NCBI GenBank assembly: GCA_011364925.1
Contig: RDOA01000041.1
Span: 1 to 34,001, forward strand
Direction: 5' to 3'
DNA from: Promethearchaeota archaeon
GTDB taxonomy: Archaea; Asgardarchaeota; Lokiarchaeia; Sigyniarchaeales; SOKP01
DNA length: 34,001 nucleotides
Made by a program: the position numbers and the translations under genes. The notes below the pieces were generated by a model. It saw only the letters and a program-made list of their open reading frames with translations. It had not been told where the DNA came from and ran no database searches. Shown here in pieces: positions 1-8,584 of the stretch (position 1 is the first letter of the stretch; every line of letters begins with the position of its first letter).

Positions 1-2
1 TG

Positions 3-2102
3 AAATTTGATAAGGATGGATCTCCCCTAAATGATACCCCAAACTTAATTAGTCTTCCATTTCCAATTATTTTTAATCCCCCTCCCCATACTTCTAAAAA
101 CAATAGAAACCTCGAAACAGTCATAAAATCAGCACAGTCGTTAGGAACGATTGTTATTGTCCCCCAATCTGATTTTTCGAAGGATTTCCTACCATTTAGT
201 AAATCAATATCATTACGATTGAAAAAGGTGCCAAACCAAGAAGAAAAACAACTATTAAAGTTGTCTAAATTAGTTGAAATTGAGGATTTCAGCTTATTAA
301 GAACCGTGAAGAAGATTAATCCCGACATTTTATGTTCAATTTACCTTCCAATAGAGGAAGGGATTGAGACAAAAATACTTTCACTGGTAAGAAAAGGCAT
401 AGATATTATTCATTTAAATTTCAGTTTTTATGGTATGAGTAAACTAGGAGATATTCCGACCGTATTAAAAAGAATACACGATTTTCTGACTGATAAAAAG
501 TGTCGTAACTCAGCAAGTATCATCGTAAGTGGGGGAATAGCTGCTGCTGAACACGTCGCTAAAGCGATGATTTGTGGGGTGGATTGCGTAGCTATCGATT
601 ACGTTCTGTTAATAGCACTTGGATGTTCCTTATGGGCAGATTTATCTTTTCCGTGCGATGCTGAACACGGAGAGATAGATTTGAACTGGGGTGTGAGCAG
701 AATAAAAAATTTAGTTGCTACTTGGAGAGATCAATTACTTGAAATTCTTGGTGCTATGGGTATTCGAGAAATTAGACGAATAAGAGGAGAAGTAGGGAGG
801 GCGATATTTTATAAGAAAGAAAAAGAAGATTTTAAATCGCTTTTTATTTTAGCTAGTACAGAATCACCTTTAGGTTTCCGTGCTCCCCATGAACAACTTA
901 GCGTTGGAGATTGTCGTTGGCCTCTAGAATTAATTCAAGCCACATTCGAACAAGCACGCACGGGTCTCTTACCAAAAAGCTTAGAATACCGGATTGGTAG
1001 GAGTGCAGGAGGTTTTGACCGTCTTGCTTTCATATTTGAGGAAACCGAAAAAGAACTGAGAGACGATCAATCAATTGACCTATCGATTCCTTTAAATTTA
1101 AGGTCTAATGGTCCTAAAATATCGATTCCTATGCCAATTTATTCCGGAGGAATGTCTTTTGGTTCAATTTCTCTTAATGTAATGCTTGCTCGAGCGATGG
1201 CTGCCCAAGAATTAAAATCGTTTGTTTCTACAGGTGAAGGTGGGTATCCTACCGATTTAATACAATATAGAAAACATGTGATAACGCAAGTAGCAACTGG
1301 TTTATTTGGTGTGAGTGAGGCTTCGATTCAAAGGGCTCCTATTGTTGAGTTTAAATATGCTCAGGGAGCAAAACCCGGTTTAGGGGGACATCTACTGGCA
1401 GGAAAGGTTACAGAAGCTGTAGCTAATGCAAGAGAGTCAGTAGCGAATAGAAGTCTATTCTCTCCATTCCCTTTTCACAGTGTTTATTCAGTTGAAGATC
1501 ATAAAAAACATATAGATTGGATAAGACAAGTGAATCCAGAGGCTTTAGTGATCGTTAAGGTTTCAACTCCTACTGATGTAGACATGGTCGCCGTTGGTAG
1601 TTACTATGCTGGTGCCAATGTATTGAATATTGATGGGTCTTATGGGGGCACGGGTGCTGCTCCTGAAGTAAGTAAAAAAAACATAGCAATGCCCGTAGAG
1701 TATGCCATACCAAAGGTACATAATTTTTTGACAAAAGAAGGGATCAGAGACGATATTGTCTTGATTGCTTCTGGAGGAATACGTTCTGGTTATGATATTG
1801 CAAAAGCAATTGCATTAGGAGCGGATGGTGCGATGGTTGGTACAGCCGATTTAATAGCGTTAGGATGCGAACGATTAGGAGTATGTGAAAAGGGAGATGG
1901 GTGCCCAGCAGGTTTAACAACCACAGATCCAAAATTTGCTTCGCTAATAGATCCTCAATGGGGGAAAAGCCGTATAGTAAATCTACGAAAAGCGTGGGCT
2001 ATTCAATTACGCCAAATTTTAAACACATTAGGAATGAAAAGTATAAGAGAATTGAGAGGTAAAGCGGATACATTGTTATATTTAAATAAAGAGGTGCCAT
2101 AA
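3..2102 (+). CDS. gltB: Glutamate synthase FMN/Fe-S (synthase) subunit, tandemly duplicated, 5' partial
   Basis: The frame is open from the first bases of the window, so the gene starts upstream; the TTG at 219 is only the first internal start-like codon. The C-terminal half is a well-preserved FMN-binding glutamate synthase domain, which reduces 2-oxoglutarate plus ammonia to glutamate. It shows SGGMSFGSIS, GEGGYP, KPGLGGHL, NIDGSYGGTGAAP and ASGGIRSGYDIAKAIALGADG. A Fe-S triad follows as C-x5-C-x5-C (CERLGVCEKGDGC), one residue longer than the classic C-x5-C-x4-C. The N-terminal half is a diverged second copy: VSGGIAAAEHVAKAMICGVD aligns with the segment above, and both copies end in a W-G-x-S-R-I-x-N-L stretch followed by IRElRG-like residues. 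That copy has lost the Fe-S cysteines and most FMN-loop residues. The stop overlaps the next ATG (TAATG). Identity as glutamate synthase is secure; the role of the degenerate half is unknown. Confidence 0.88.
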   Translation, partial: KFDKDGSPLNDTPNLISLPFPIIFNPPPHTSKNNRNLETVIKSAQSLGTIVIVPQSDFSKDFLPFSKSISLRLKKVPNQEEKQLLKLSKLVEIEDFSLLRTVKKINPDILCSIYLPIEEGIETKILSLVRKGIDIIHLNFSFYGMSKLGDIPTVLKRIHDFLTDKKCRNSASIIVSGGIAAAEHVAKAMICGVDCVAIDYVLLIALGCSLWADLSFPCDAEHGEIDLNWGVSRIKNLVATWRDQLLEILGAMGIREIRRIRGEVGRAIFYKKEKEDFKSLFILASTESPLGFRAPHEQLSVGDCRWPLELIQATFEQARTGLLPKSLEYRIGRSAGGFDRLAFIFEETEKELRDDQSIDLSIPLNLRSNGPKISIPMPIYSGGMSFGSISLNVMLARAMAAQELKSFVSTGEGGYPTDLIQYRKHVITQVATGLFGVSEASIQRAPIVEFKYAQGAKPGLGGHLLAGKVTEAVANARESVANRSLFSPFPFHSVYSVEDHKKHIDWIRQVNPEALVIVKVSTPTDVDMVAVGSYYAGANVLNIDGSYGGTGAAPEVSKKNIAMPVEYAIPKVHNFLTKEGIRDDIVLIASGGIRSGYDIAKAIALGADGAMVGTADLIALGCERLGVCEKGDGCPAGLTTTDPKFASLIDPQWGKSRIVNLRKAWAIQLRQILNTLGMKSIRELRGKADTLLYLNKEVP

Positions 2103-4537
2103 TGAAGATTTTTAAGAAGGAAATCGAAGGTGGCTGTGGAGTTGTTGGTTTTTGCTCAAATGAAAAAATTACTGGGAAACATTTATTACCTCCGTGTTTT
2201 CAAATGCATAATAGGGGAAATGGAAAAGGAGGAGGTATAATTGCTATGGGATTAGAAGCTACACAACTTGATGTGTCAGAAGAAGTCCTAAATTCACATT
2301 ATTTGATCCAAATTGCCTATCTCGAACCCAAAGTTCGCAAAGAACTAGAAACTCAACATATTTACAAAAATTTTGATGTTCACTTGTTCTATAAAATAAA
2401 AATTAATGAAGATACATCAAAAATGTTTGAGATAACTCCACCTCAAGTATATAGATATTTCTGCCGAGTAAAAAAAACAGTTCTGAAGCAATTTATGAAT
2501 GATAACAGATTTTCAAATGAAGGAAAAGCTGAAGACGAATTTGTGTTTCAGAATAGTTACCGGATAAACAAGAAATTTTATAACGAAAATAAAGCTCAAG
2601 AAGCTTTTGTGTTATGTCATGGAAAAAATATGGTTGTGTTTAAAATAGTAGGGTATGCCGAAGAAGCTATCGAGTATTACAACTTAATGGAATTAAAGGC
2701 TCATATCTGGGTTGGGCACCAAAGATATCCCACTAGAGGGAGAGTATGGCATCCTGGAGGAGCTCATCCTTTTATAGGGCTAAAAGAGGCTTTAGTACAT
2801 AATGGAGATTTTGCAAATTATCACTCTATTTGTGAGTATCTCCTTCAAAATGGAAGGGAACCTTTATTTTCTACAGATACAGAAGTTGCTGTGTTATTAT
2901 TTGATCTCTGGACTCGAACATATAATTATCCATTAGAGTATGCTATCGAGGCTTTAGCGCCTACAACTGAAAGAGATTTCACAATGCTTCCCGTTGAAAA
3001 AAAGAACATTTATAAACAAATTCAGAGCTATCATATAGACAATTCTCCTGATGGTCCTTGGTTTTTTATAGTTGCTAGAAATGATGATTTAGAAGGTCAA
3101 CTCCAATTATTGGGCATAACTGACACTTCTATGTTAAGACCTCAAGTTTTTGCACTACAAGAAAACGATGAGGTAAAGATTGGTATAATAGCTTCTGAAA
3201 AACAGGCAATAGATTCGATTCTTTTAAGTATTTCTGAAGAAGATGACAGATTCTGTCCTATAGCTGATTTATATTGGAATGCTCGTGGTGGTAGTTATAC
3301 AGATGGAGGCGCCTTCCTTTTTTCATTGAAAAATAATATTTTATGTTGTACAGATAAATTTGGTAATGAAATAACAATTCCAAAAAAATTACAAAATAAA
3401 ACAAAAAGACTGAAGTCTTATCAGTTTAATCCAGATTTTAATAAATTTGTTAAGGAAATTCCTTCTATGGATTATGCTGATATATTAGGGTTTTTAAAAT
3501 CTGCTGAAGATCATGCAGAGAATGGTGATTTGCAATATCAAGAATCGATTACCTTACTTACTAAGTTAATTGATAGACATTATTCAGTTGGAGATAAAAA
3601 GCGAAGTAATTTATTAGCACTATATCAGAAGTCGTTATATGCGATATTTCGTAAAAAACTAGTTGGGTTAAAAAAATATAAGCATCTGAATTTTCAATCC
3701 TCAAGCATACCTGTTGCTGATGCAAGAGATCAATTTTTAATAATTGATGCTAGAGATTTTCCTTCAGAAGGTCCTAATAGCATAGCTTCAAGGATGGTTG
3801 AGGCTTTTTCTTACGGATGGATGAACATCATTGTATTTGATCTCAGAGGTCAGAGGTTTTGTGCTTGTGGTTTCGGAAATCATTCAAATTCTATTAGAAT
3901 TGAATTATATGGTTCTCCAGGTGATTATGTAGGCTCTGGTATTACTAATACCGAAATTTATGTGCATGCTAATGGGCAGGATCAATGGGGCCAGATAATG
4001 AAGTCAGGAAAACTTGTTATTCATGGTGATGTTGGACAAACATTTCTTTATGGAGCTAAAGGTGGTACTTGTTATGTTAGAGGAAACACGGCGGGAAGAG
4101 CTTTAATAAATGCAGTAGGGAATCCTCGCGTAATTATTAATGGAAGTTGTCTGGATTATTTAGCCGAATCATTTATGGCCGGTGATGTTTTTCATGATGG
4201 TGGTTTTGCTTTACTAAATGGAATATTTGCTAATAGTGATGGGAATATAGAAGAATATCCCGAACCTTATCCAGGAGGTAATTTATTTTCCTTGGCATCA
4301 GGAGGAGCAATATATATTCGGGACCCTCATCATAAAACTTCAAAAAATCAATTGAATGGTGGGAGTTTTGTTAATCTTACAAAAAAGGACTGGGATATCA
4401 TTAAACCATATTTACAGGAAAACGAAAGACTGTTTGGAATTAAAATCAATGATTTATTGACAGTTAACAATCAAATTAGACCACCAGAGGAAGTATATCG
4501 AAAAATTATTGTAGGAAGTACGGAGGTTTTGCATTGA
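2102..4537 (+). CDS. Glutamate synthase glutaminase subunit: class II GATase fused to GXGXG domain
   Basis: The N-terminus, MKIFKKEIEGG followed by CGVVGF, fits a class II (Ntn) glutamine amidotransferase whose nucleophile Cys12 would be exposed by removing an 11-residue propeptide. Further GATase signatures are GHQRYPTRGRVWHPGGAHPF near residue 203 and HNGDFANY near residue 233. The enzyme would release ammonia from glutamine for the synthase subunit encoded just upstream. From about residue 556 to 710 lies the glycine-rich beta-helix GXGXG domain typical of the glutamate synthase C-terminus (GDYVGSGITN, HGDVGQTFLYGAKGGTCYVRG, FMAGDVFHDGG). About 320 residues between them are not confidently assigned. 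In many archaea the GATase and GXGXG parts are separate genes; here they are fused and the FMN part is separate and first. The gene overlaps both neighbours, so it is translated in an operon. Confidence 0.87.
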   Translation: MKIFKKEIEGGCGVVGFCSNEKITGKHLLPPCFQMHNRGNGKGGGIIAMGLEATQLDVSEEVLNSHYLIQIAYLEPKVRKELETQHIYKNFDVHLFYKIKINEDTSKMFEITPPQVYRYFCRVKKTVLKQFMNDNRFSNEGKAEDEFVFQNSYRINKKFYNENKAQEAFVLCHGKNMVVFKIVGYAEEAIEYYNLMELKAHIWVGHQRYPTRGRVWHPGGAHPFIGLKEALVHNGDFANYHSICEYLLQNGREPLFSTDTEVAVLLFDLWTRTYNYPLEYAIEALAPTTERDFTMLPVEKKNIYKQIQSYHIDNSPDGPWFFIVARNDDLEGQLQLLGITDTSMLRPQVFALQENDEVKIGIIASEKQAIDSILLSISEEDDRFCPIADLYWNARGGSYTDGGAFLFSLKNNILCCTDKFGNEITIPKKLQNKTKRLKSYQFNPDFNKFVKEIPSMDYADILGFLKSAEDHAENGDLQYQESITLLTKLIDRHYSVGDKKRSNLLALYQKSLYAIFRKKLVGLKKYKHLNFQSSSIPVADARDQFLIIDARDFPSEGPNSIASRMVEAFSYGWMNIIVFDLRGQRFCACGFGNHSNSIRIELYGSPGDYVGSGITNTEIYVHANGQDQWGQIMKSGKLVIHGDVGQTFLYGAKGGTCYVRGNTAGRALINAVGNPRVIINGSCLDYLAESFMAGDVFHDGGFALLNGIFANSDGNIEEYPEPYPGGNLFSLASGGAIYIRDPHHKTSKNQLNGGSFVNLTKKDWDIIKPYLQENERLFGIKINDLLTVNNQIRPPEEVYRKIIVGSTEVLH

Positions 4538-5337
4538 ATATTATTGTTTGTTTAAAACAAGTACCAGATGCAGATGAAGTGAAAACAGATCCAGAGACAG
4601 GTCGAATTGTTCGTGAAGGTATTAAAGGGACAGTTAATCCTTTTGACATGTTTATTCTTGAAGAAGCTTTACGGTTAAAAGAACAATTTGGTGGAAAAAT
4701 TACATTACTCAGTATGGGACCTAAAGACGCGATACATACCCTATATTACGGTTTAGCTGTAGGGGCTGATGAGGGTTATTTACTTTCAGATAGTAAATTT
4801 GCGGGATCGGACACATTGGCTACATCTTACGCCTTGTCATGCGCTATAAAGACACTTGGCCTTTATGATTTAATAATGTGTGGTATTAAAACAACAGATG
4901 GTGATACTGGACAAGTAGGAGCAAATTTAGCCGAACTTCTTGATATTCCAAGCGTTTATTATGTTAATAGAATACTAAGTTATCAAAATGATTTTATAAA
5001 AGTGGAAAGGTTTTTAGAAGATAGATCCCAAATTTTAGAGGTGCATCTTCCTTGTCTCATTTCAATAATAAAAGGAGCAAATGTACCTAGAATGCCTACT
5101 TTGGAAGGAAAAATTGAAGCTGAAGGAAAGCAATTAAAAATACTTAATGCTTTCGAAGTGAACGCGATAGAAAAGTATTGTGGTATCGAAGGTTCTCCAA
5201 CTAGAGTAATAGAAATATTTCTTCCTGAAAAAAGGAAAAAGGGTGTAATTTTAAAGGGGTGTCGAGAACAAAATATCACTAAATTAATCCAATTTTTAAA
5301 AAATAAGAAAATATCAATCTTTGGGATGTGTTCTTAA
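4534..5337 (+). CDS. etfB: Electron transfer flavoprotein beta subunit (EtfB/FixA)
   Basis: This 267-residue protein begins MNIIVCLKQVPD and contains NPFDMFILEEALRLKE, GADEGYLLSD and DGDTGQVGANLAELL, then MPTLEGK, all hallmarks of ETF beta (the AMP- or FAD-binding subunit). ETFs pass electrons between flavin dehydrogenases and ferredoxin, NAD or quinone systems. The TTG start overlaps the upstream TGA as TTGA and is supported by a Shine-Dalgarno GGAGG at 4522-4526, which makes it more credible than any later codon. Translational coupling to the glutamate synthase subunit is therefore likely. Length and motifs are normal for the family. Confidence 0.93.
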   Translation: MNIIVCLKQVPDADEVKTDPETGRIVREGIKGTVNPFDMFILEEALRLKEQFGGKITLLSMGPKDAIHTLYYGLAVGADEGYLLSDSKFAGSDTLATSYALSCAIKTLGLYDLIMCGIKTTDGDTGQVGANLAELLDIPSVYYVNRILSYQNDFIKVERFLEDRSQILEVHLPCLISIIKGANVPRMPTLEGKIEAEGKQLKILNAFEVNAIEKYCGIEGSPTRVIEIFLPEKRKKGVILKGCREQNITKLIQFLKNKKISIFGMCS

Positions 5338-5359
5338 AAGTTAATAGGGGCGTTAATAA

Positions 5360-6535
5360 TTGATTACTATTGATAGAGAAAAGTGCATTGGTTGCGGTGA
5401 ATGTGTGGATGTATGTGTATTTGGATCTATTTCTATGAAAGATAATCATCCCATAATCTCAGATGATTGTCGGTTATGCGGATCTTGTGCTAAAGTGTGC
5501 CAATATAATGCAATAGAAATTAAACGAGAGAAGAAAAAGAAAGTTACAGATTGGCGCGGTATTCTTATTTTTGGTGAACAGCGTGATGGGGTAATTTTAG
5601 AAGTGGTTTATGAGCTTTTAGGAAAGGGGAGAAAATTAGCAGATTCTATCAACGAGCCACTTTTATGTGTTATTCTAGGAAAATTTGTAGCAGAAATTAA
5701 TAAACTAGCATTATATGGAGCAGATGAGATACATTACTTCGAAGATGTAAAACTTGAATCGTTTAATTGTGAGATCTATTCAAATATCATTTCAAATTTT
5801 ATTAAAAAGATAAAGCCAAGCATTTTTTTAATAGGAGCGACCTCTATAGGACGCGAACTAGGACCTAGGGTTGCTGCAAAGCTTAAAACAGGACTAACTG
5901 CCGACTGCACTGGTTTAGAAGTAAATAAAGAGGGTTTGTTAGTTCAAACTAGGCCTGCATTTGGTGGAAATATCATGGCATCTATAATATGCCCAAATTC
6001 GCGACCACAAATGGCTACTGTACGCCCAAAAGTAATGAAGAAATTAGAAGCAAAAGAAAGAGAAGGAAAACTATTCAATCACGTAGTAAATTCAGAGTTA
6101 ATTGACTCAAGCATAAAAATATTAGGGGAAATCAAATTTAATGGCCAATGTGATATAAATAATGCTGAAATTATCGTTTCAGGAGGTTTGGGTGTAGGTA
6201 AGAAAGAAGGATTTGATTTATTAGAAAAACTCGCTCTCGAGCTAAATGGAGTAATAGCAGCAAGTAGACCAGCGGTTGATGCGGGATGGGCAGATCCTAA
6301 TATCCAAGTTGGTATGTCTGGAAAAGTTGTGCAACCGCATTTATATGTTGCCTGTGGAATATCCGGAGCTGTACAACACCGTGTTGGTATGGAAACATCT
6401 GATGTCATTGTTGCTATCAATAAAGATGAGCGCGCTCCAATATTTGATATTGCTGATTTTGGAATTGTAGCTGATTTATATGATTTTATTCCAAAATTTA
6501 TCCAAAATTTGAAAAACTCAAAAGCTCAAATATAA
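5360..6535 (+). CDS. etfA: Electron transfer flavoprotein alpha subunit with N-terminal 2[4Fe-4S] ferredoxin domain
   Basis: Residues 1-60 carry two 4Fe-4S motifs: C9-x2-C12-x2-C15-x3-C19 and C37-x2-C40-x2-C43-x3-C47. The ETF alpha N-terminal domain follows, then the C-terminal FAD domain with SRPAVDAGW, VGMSGKVVQPHLYVACGISG and AQ-type GAVQHRVGM, IVAINKDERAPIF and ADFGIVADLYDFIP. Ferredoxin-fused EtfA proteins are known from confurcating/bifurcating systems such as the lactate dehydrogenase-Etf and caffeyl-CoA reductase (CarE) complexes; this is family knowledge, not proof of bifurcation here. The start is TTG at 5360, 22 bases after the etfB stop; it leaves the first cluster intact. As the last gene of the operon it would link ferredoxin to the upstream glutamate synthase or to an unlinked partner. 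Confidence 0.93.
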   Translation: MITIDREKCIGCGECVDVCVFGSISMKDNHPIISDDCRLCGSCAKVCQYNAIEIKREKKKKVTDWRGILIFGEQRDGVILEVVYELLGKGRKLADSINEPLLCVILGKFVAEINKLALYGADEIHYFEDVKLESFNCEIYSNIISNFIKKIKPSIFLIGATSIGRELGPRVAAKLKTGLTADCTGLEVNKEGLLVQTRPAFGGNIMASIICPNSRPQMATVRPKVMKKLEAKEREGKLFNHVVNSELIDSSIKILGEIKFNGQCDINNAEIIVSGGLGVGKKEGFDLLEKLALELNGVIAASRPAVDAGWADPNIQVGMSGKVVQPHLYVACGISGAVQHRVGMETSDVIVAINKDERAPIFDIADFGIVADLYDFIPKFIQNLKNSKAQI

Positions 6536-6616
6536 CGTGATAATTTTAATAACTGAGTTAAATAATGTGTTTGTTACAAAGTTAACTAATAAAAGTAAAA
6601 TAAAATTGATCAATAG

Positions 6617-8266
6617 ATGCATAATTCGGATCTTAAGCTAATAATCGCTCAAATTAATCCTATTGTAGGGGATATTGACTATAACACAGCAAAGATTACT
6701 GAGATTATAAAAAGTCACGAAAATTGCGACATTTTTATTTTTCCTGAAATGTCTTTAGTGGGTTATCCTATTATGGATCATATCCATGATCCTCTTATTC
6801 AGAGAAAAAATAATGAAGCAATTGAAGAAATTAAGGCATTAAACACTACTGCAACAGTTATTCTTGGTTCATTTACCAAACCTGAAAAGTTAAAAGAAAA
6901 AGTCCAACCTTTCTATAATTCAGCGATTATCATTGAAAACAACAAAATAAAAGCTTATGTGAACAAGCGATTATTACCGAACTATGATGTCTTTGACGAG
7001 AGAAGATATTTCTCTTTTGATAATGACTATGAGCCTATTAAAATACATAATTATAAAATTGGAATACTTATATGCGAAGATATATGGGATGAACATTATG
7101 ATACTAATGTAGCAAAGAACTTAGTAGATAATGGTGCTGAACTATTGATTGTTATAAATGCATCGCCGTTTCACATAAATAAATTTCAGATTAGAAGTGA
7201 TTTAATTACAAGAAAATCTAAGAACCTCCATGTTCCTATTGTATACGTTAATATGGTTGGTGGATTAGATGAAATAGTATACGATGGCCAGAGTTTTATT
7301 TCAAATAAATTTGGCCAAATAATTTTTAGAGCAAAAGCTTTTGAAGAGGATATTTCTACTTTTGTGCTTAATATGCAGGGACAAAGCAAAACTCAAGAAC
7401 AATTTAAAGAAGCTGATTGGAGAGAAGATGTAATTAAGGCATTGAAATTAAACTTGTATGACTACTACCATAAGAGTAATATCTTTAATGGCGTTGTATT
7501 AGGTTTGAGTGGGGGAGTAGATTCAGCGTTTACCGCATACATTTGTGCTCAGTCCCTTGGTTCTGACAAGGTGAATGCAATAATGATGCCAACGCGATTT
7601 ACATCAGAAGAAAGCATCGATCTTGCCCGAAAGCTGTGTAACAACTTAGAAATTAAATACAAAATCCATCCAATAGATGAGATTTTTGATCAATTTGAAA
7701 GTAATATAAATGATAATCTAGGGAAACAGCCTTTTGATATCGCTGACGAGAATCTTCAAGCTCGAATAAGAGCAAATATATTGATGTATTATTCAAATAA
7801 GTTTAATTGGTTATTAGTGTCAACAGGGAATAAATCTGAGATCGCAGTAGGTTTCTGTACGTTATACGGTGATACATGCGGTGGAAAGAACGTTCCGGGA
7901 GACCTCTTAAAGGTTCAGATTTACGATATTTGCAATTGGATCAACAAGGAAAAAGAGATAATCCCAAATGGTATTATTGAAAGACCTCCTACAGCAGAAT
8001 TAAGAGAAAATCAAAAAGATAGTGATTCTATACCTCCTTACGATGTCCTTGATGTTATATTAAACGAGATATTTGAACATGGGATTGGTTCTGAATATCA
8101 GAATTTACATGACTTAGGTTATGACAGTAATACAATTGAAAAGGTAAGAAGCCTTTATTTGAACTCCGAATATAAACGAAGGCAATTGGTGCAAACCATT
8201 AAAGTAAGTAAAAGTGCCTTTGGAATTGGAAGAAGATATCCAGTTTTAAAGAAGTTAAAATTCTAA
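6617..8266 (+). CDS. nadE: Glutamine-dependent NAD+ synthetase
   Basis: This 549-residue enzyme amidates nicotinic acid adenine dinucleotide to NAD+ using ATP and glutamine-derived ammonia. The N-terminal carbon-nitrogen hydrolase (glutaminase) domain has the full catalytic triad: Glu44 in FPEMSLVGYP, Lys117 in NKRLLPNYDVFDERRYF and Cys153 in ILICEDIWD. The C-terminal synthetase domain has the PP-loop LSGGVDSAFT near residues 296-302 and STGNKSEIAVGFCTLYGD. The ATG start has no obvious Shine-Dalgarno, so leaderless or short-leader translation is plausible. The gene stands alone, 81 bases after etfA and 318 before the histone gene. It is glutamine-linked like the upstream operon, but that may be coincidental. 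Confidence 0.95.
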   Translation: MHNSDLKLIIAQINPIVGDIDYNTAKITEIIKSHENCDIFIFPEMSLVGYPIMDHIHDPLIQRKNNEAIEEIKALNTTATVILGSFTKPEKLKEKVQPFYNSAIIIENNKIKAYVNKRLLPNYDVFDERRYFSFDNDYEPIKIHNYKIGILICEDIWDEHYDTNVAKNLVDNGAELLIVINASPFHINKFQIRSDLITRKSKNLHVPIVYVNMVGGLDEIVYDGQSFISNKFGQIIFRAKAFEEDISTFVLNMQGQSKTQEQFKEADWREDVIKALKLNLYDYYHKSNIFNGVVLGLSGGVDSAFTAYICAQSLGSDKVNAIMMPTRFTSEESIDLARKLCNNLEIKYKIHPIDEIFDQFESNINDNLGKQPFDIADENLQARIRANILMYYSNKFNWLLVSTGNKSEIAVGFCTLYGDTCGGKNVPGDLLKVQIYDICNWINKEKEIIPNGIIERPPTAELRENQKDSDSIPPYDVLDVILNEIFEHGIGSEYQNLHDLGYDSNTIEKVRSLYLNSEYKRRQLVQTIKVSKSAFGIGRRYPVLKKLKF

Positions 8267-8480
8267 ATTAACAAAATATCCTACGATTTTTTCGTTTATC
8301 CTATTTATAATTTAATAATAAGTCAAGCTGAATTCTATCGTCGCTCATAGTTAGAATAAAAAAAAATCTCTGATCTAAGGGCTCAGCACCACTCTTATCG
8401 CTTTTCTTCTCTTACATCGCAATTTTGCCGATCGAATGATCTTATTAACCGAAACATATCCTATCGAAAAAATTGGGCAA

Positions 8481-8510
8481 CTTTTAAATATTTGAAAGAA
8501 GATATATAAT
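8481..8510 (+). promoter_or_regulatory. Candidate TATA promoter region of the histone gene
   Basis: CTTTTAAATATTTG at 8481-8494 and GATATATAATAT at 8501-8512 both resemble archaeal TATA boxes. Either would start transcription upstream of, or just within, the inverted repeat at 8512-8547, giving a leader of several tens of bases. No experimental start site is available. Confidence 0.5.
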
Positions 8511-8511
8511 A

Positions 8512-8547
8512 TAATAAAGTTCAAAGTAAGTCGTGGGAACTTTATTA
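8512..8547 (+). promoter_or_regulatory. 11-bp perfect inverted repeat in histone gene leader
   Basis: The arms TAATAAAGTTC (8512-8522) and GAACTTTATTA (8537-8547) are exact reverse complements separated by 14 bases. Lying between the TATA candidates and the Shine-Dalgarno, it could fold as an mRNA hairpin or act as a dimeric repressor site. The role is inferred only from position. Confidence 0.6.
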
Positions 8548-8570
8548 AAAAATTTGTAAAAATTAAAAGT

Positions 8571-8576
8571 GGAGGA
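8571..8576 (+). promoter_or_regulatory. Strong Shine-Dalgarno of the histone gene
   Basis: GGAGGA lies 8 bases before the ATG at 8585. It is one of the strongest ribosome binding sites in the window, in keeping with a highly expressed histone. Confidence 0.7.
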
Positions 8577-8584
8577 ATAGAACG

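Larger units (their letters stand above)
8267..8584. other. Intergenic region between nadE and the histone gene
   Basis: I see no convincing coding sequence or tRNA in these 318 bases. The right third holds the histone promoter and leader: candidate TATA elements at 8481-8490 and 8501-8510, an 11-bp inverted repeat and a Shine-Dalgarno. The left part has T-rich runs that may end nadE transcription. The stretch around 8340-8440 is unexplained. Confidence 0.5.

Noticed and set aside
219-221. TTG 219 as the true start of the glutamate synthase subunit
   Set aside because: The frame stays open to the window edge and the upstream codons (LISLPFPIIFNPP) continue the internal duplication, so the gene starts outside.
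6079-6420. 113-codon minus-strand frame within etfA
   Set aside because: It lies antisense to the highly conserved FAD domain of EtfA and has no recognisable motif.
8267-8480. Box C/D small RNA in the nadE-histone interval
   Set aside because: A CTGA can be found, but no properly placed C box (RUGAUGA) pairs with it.
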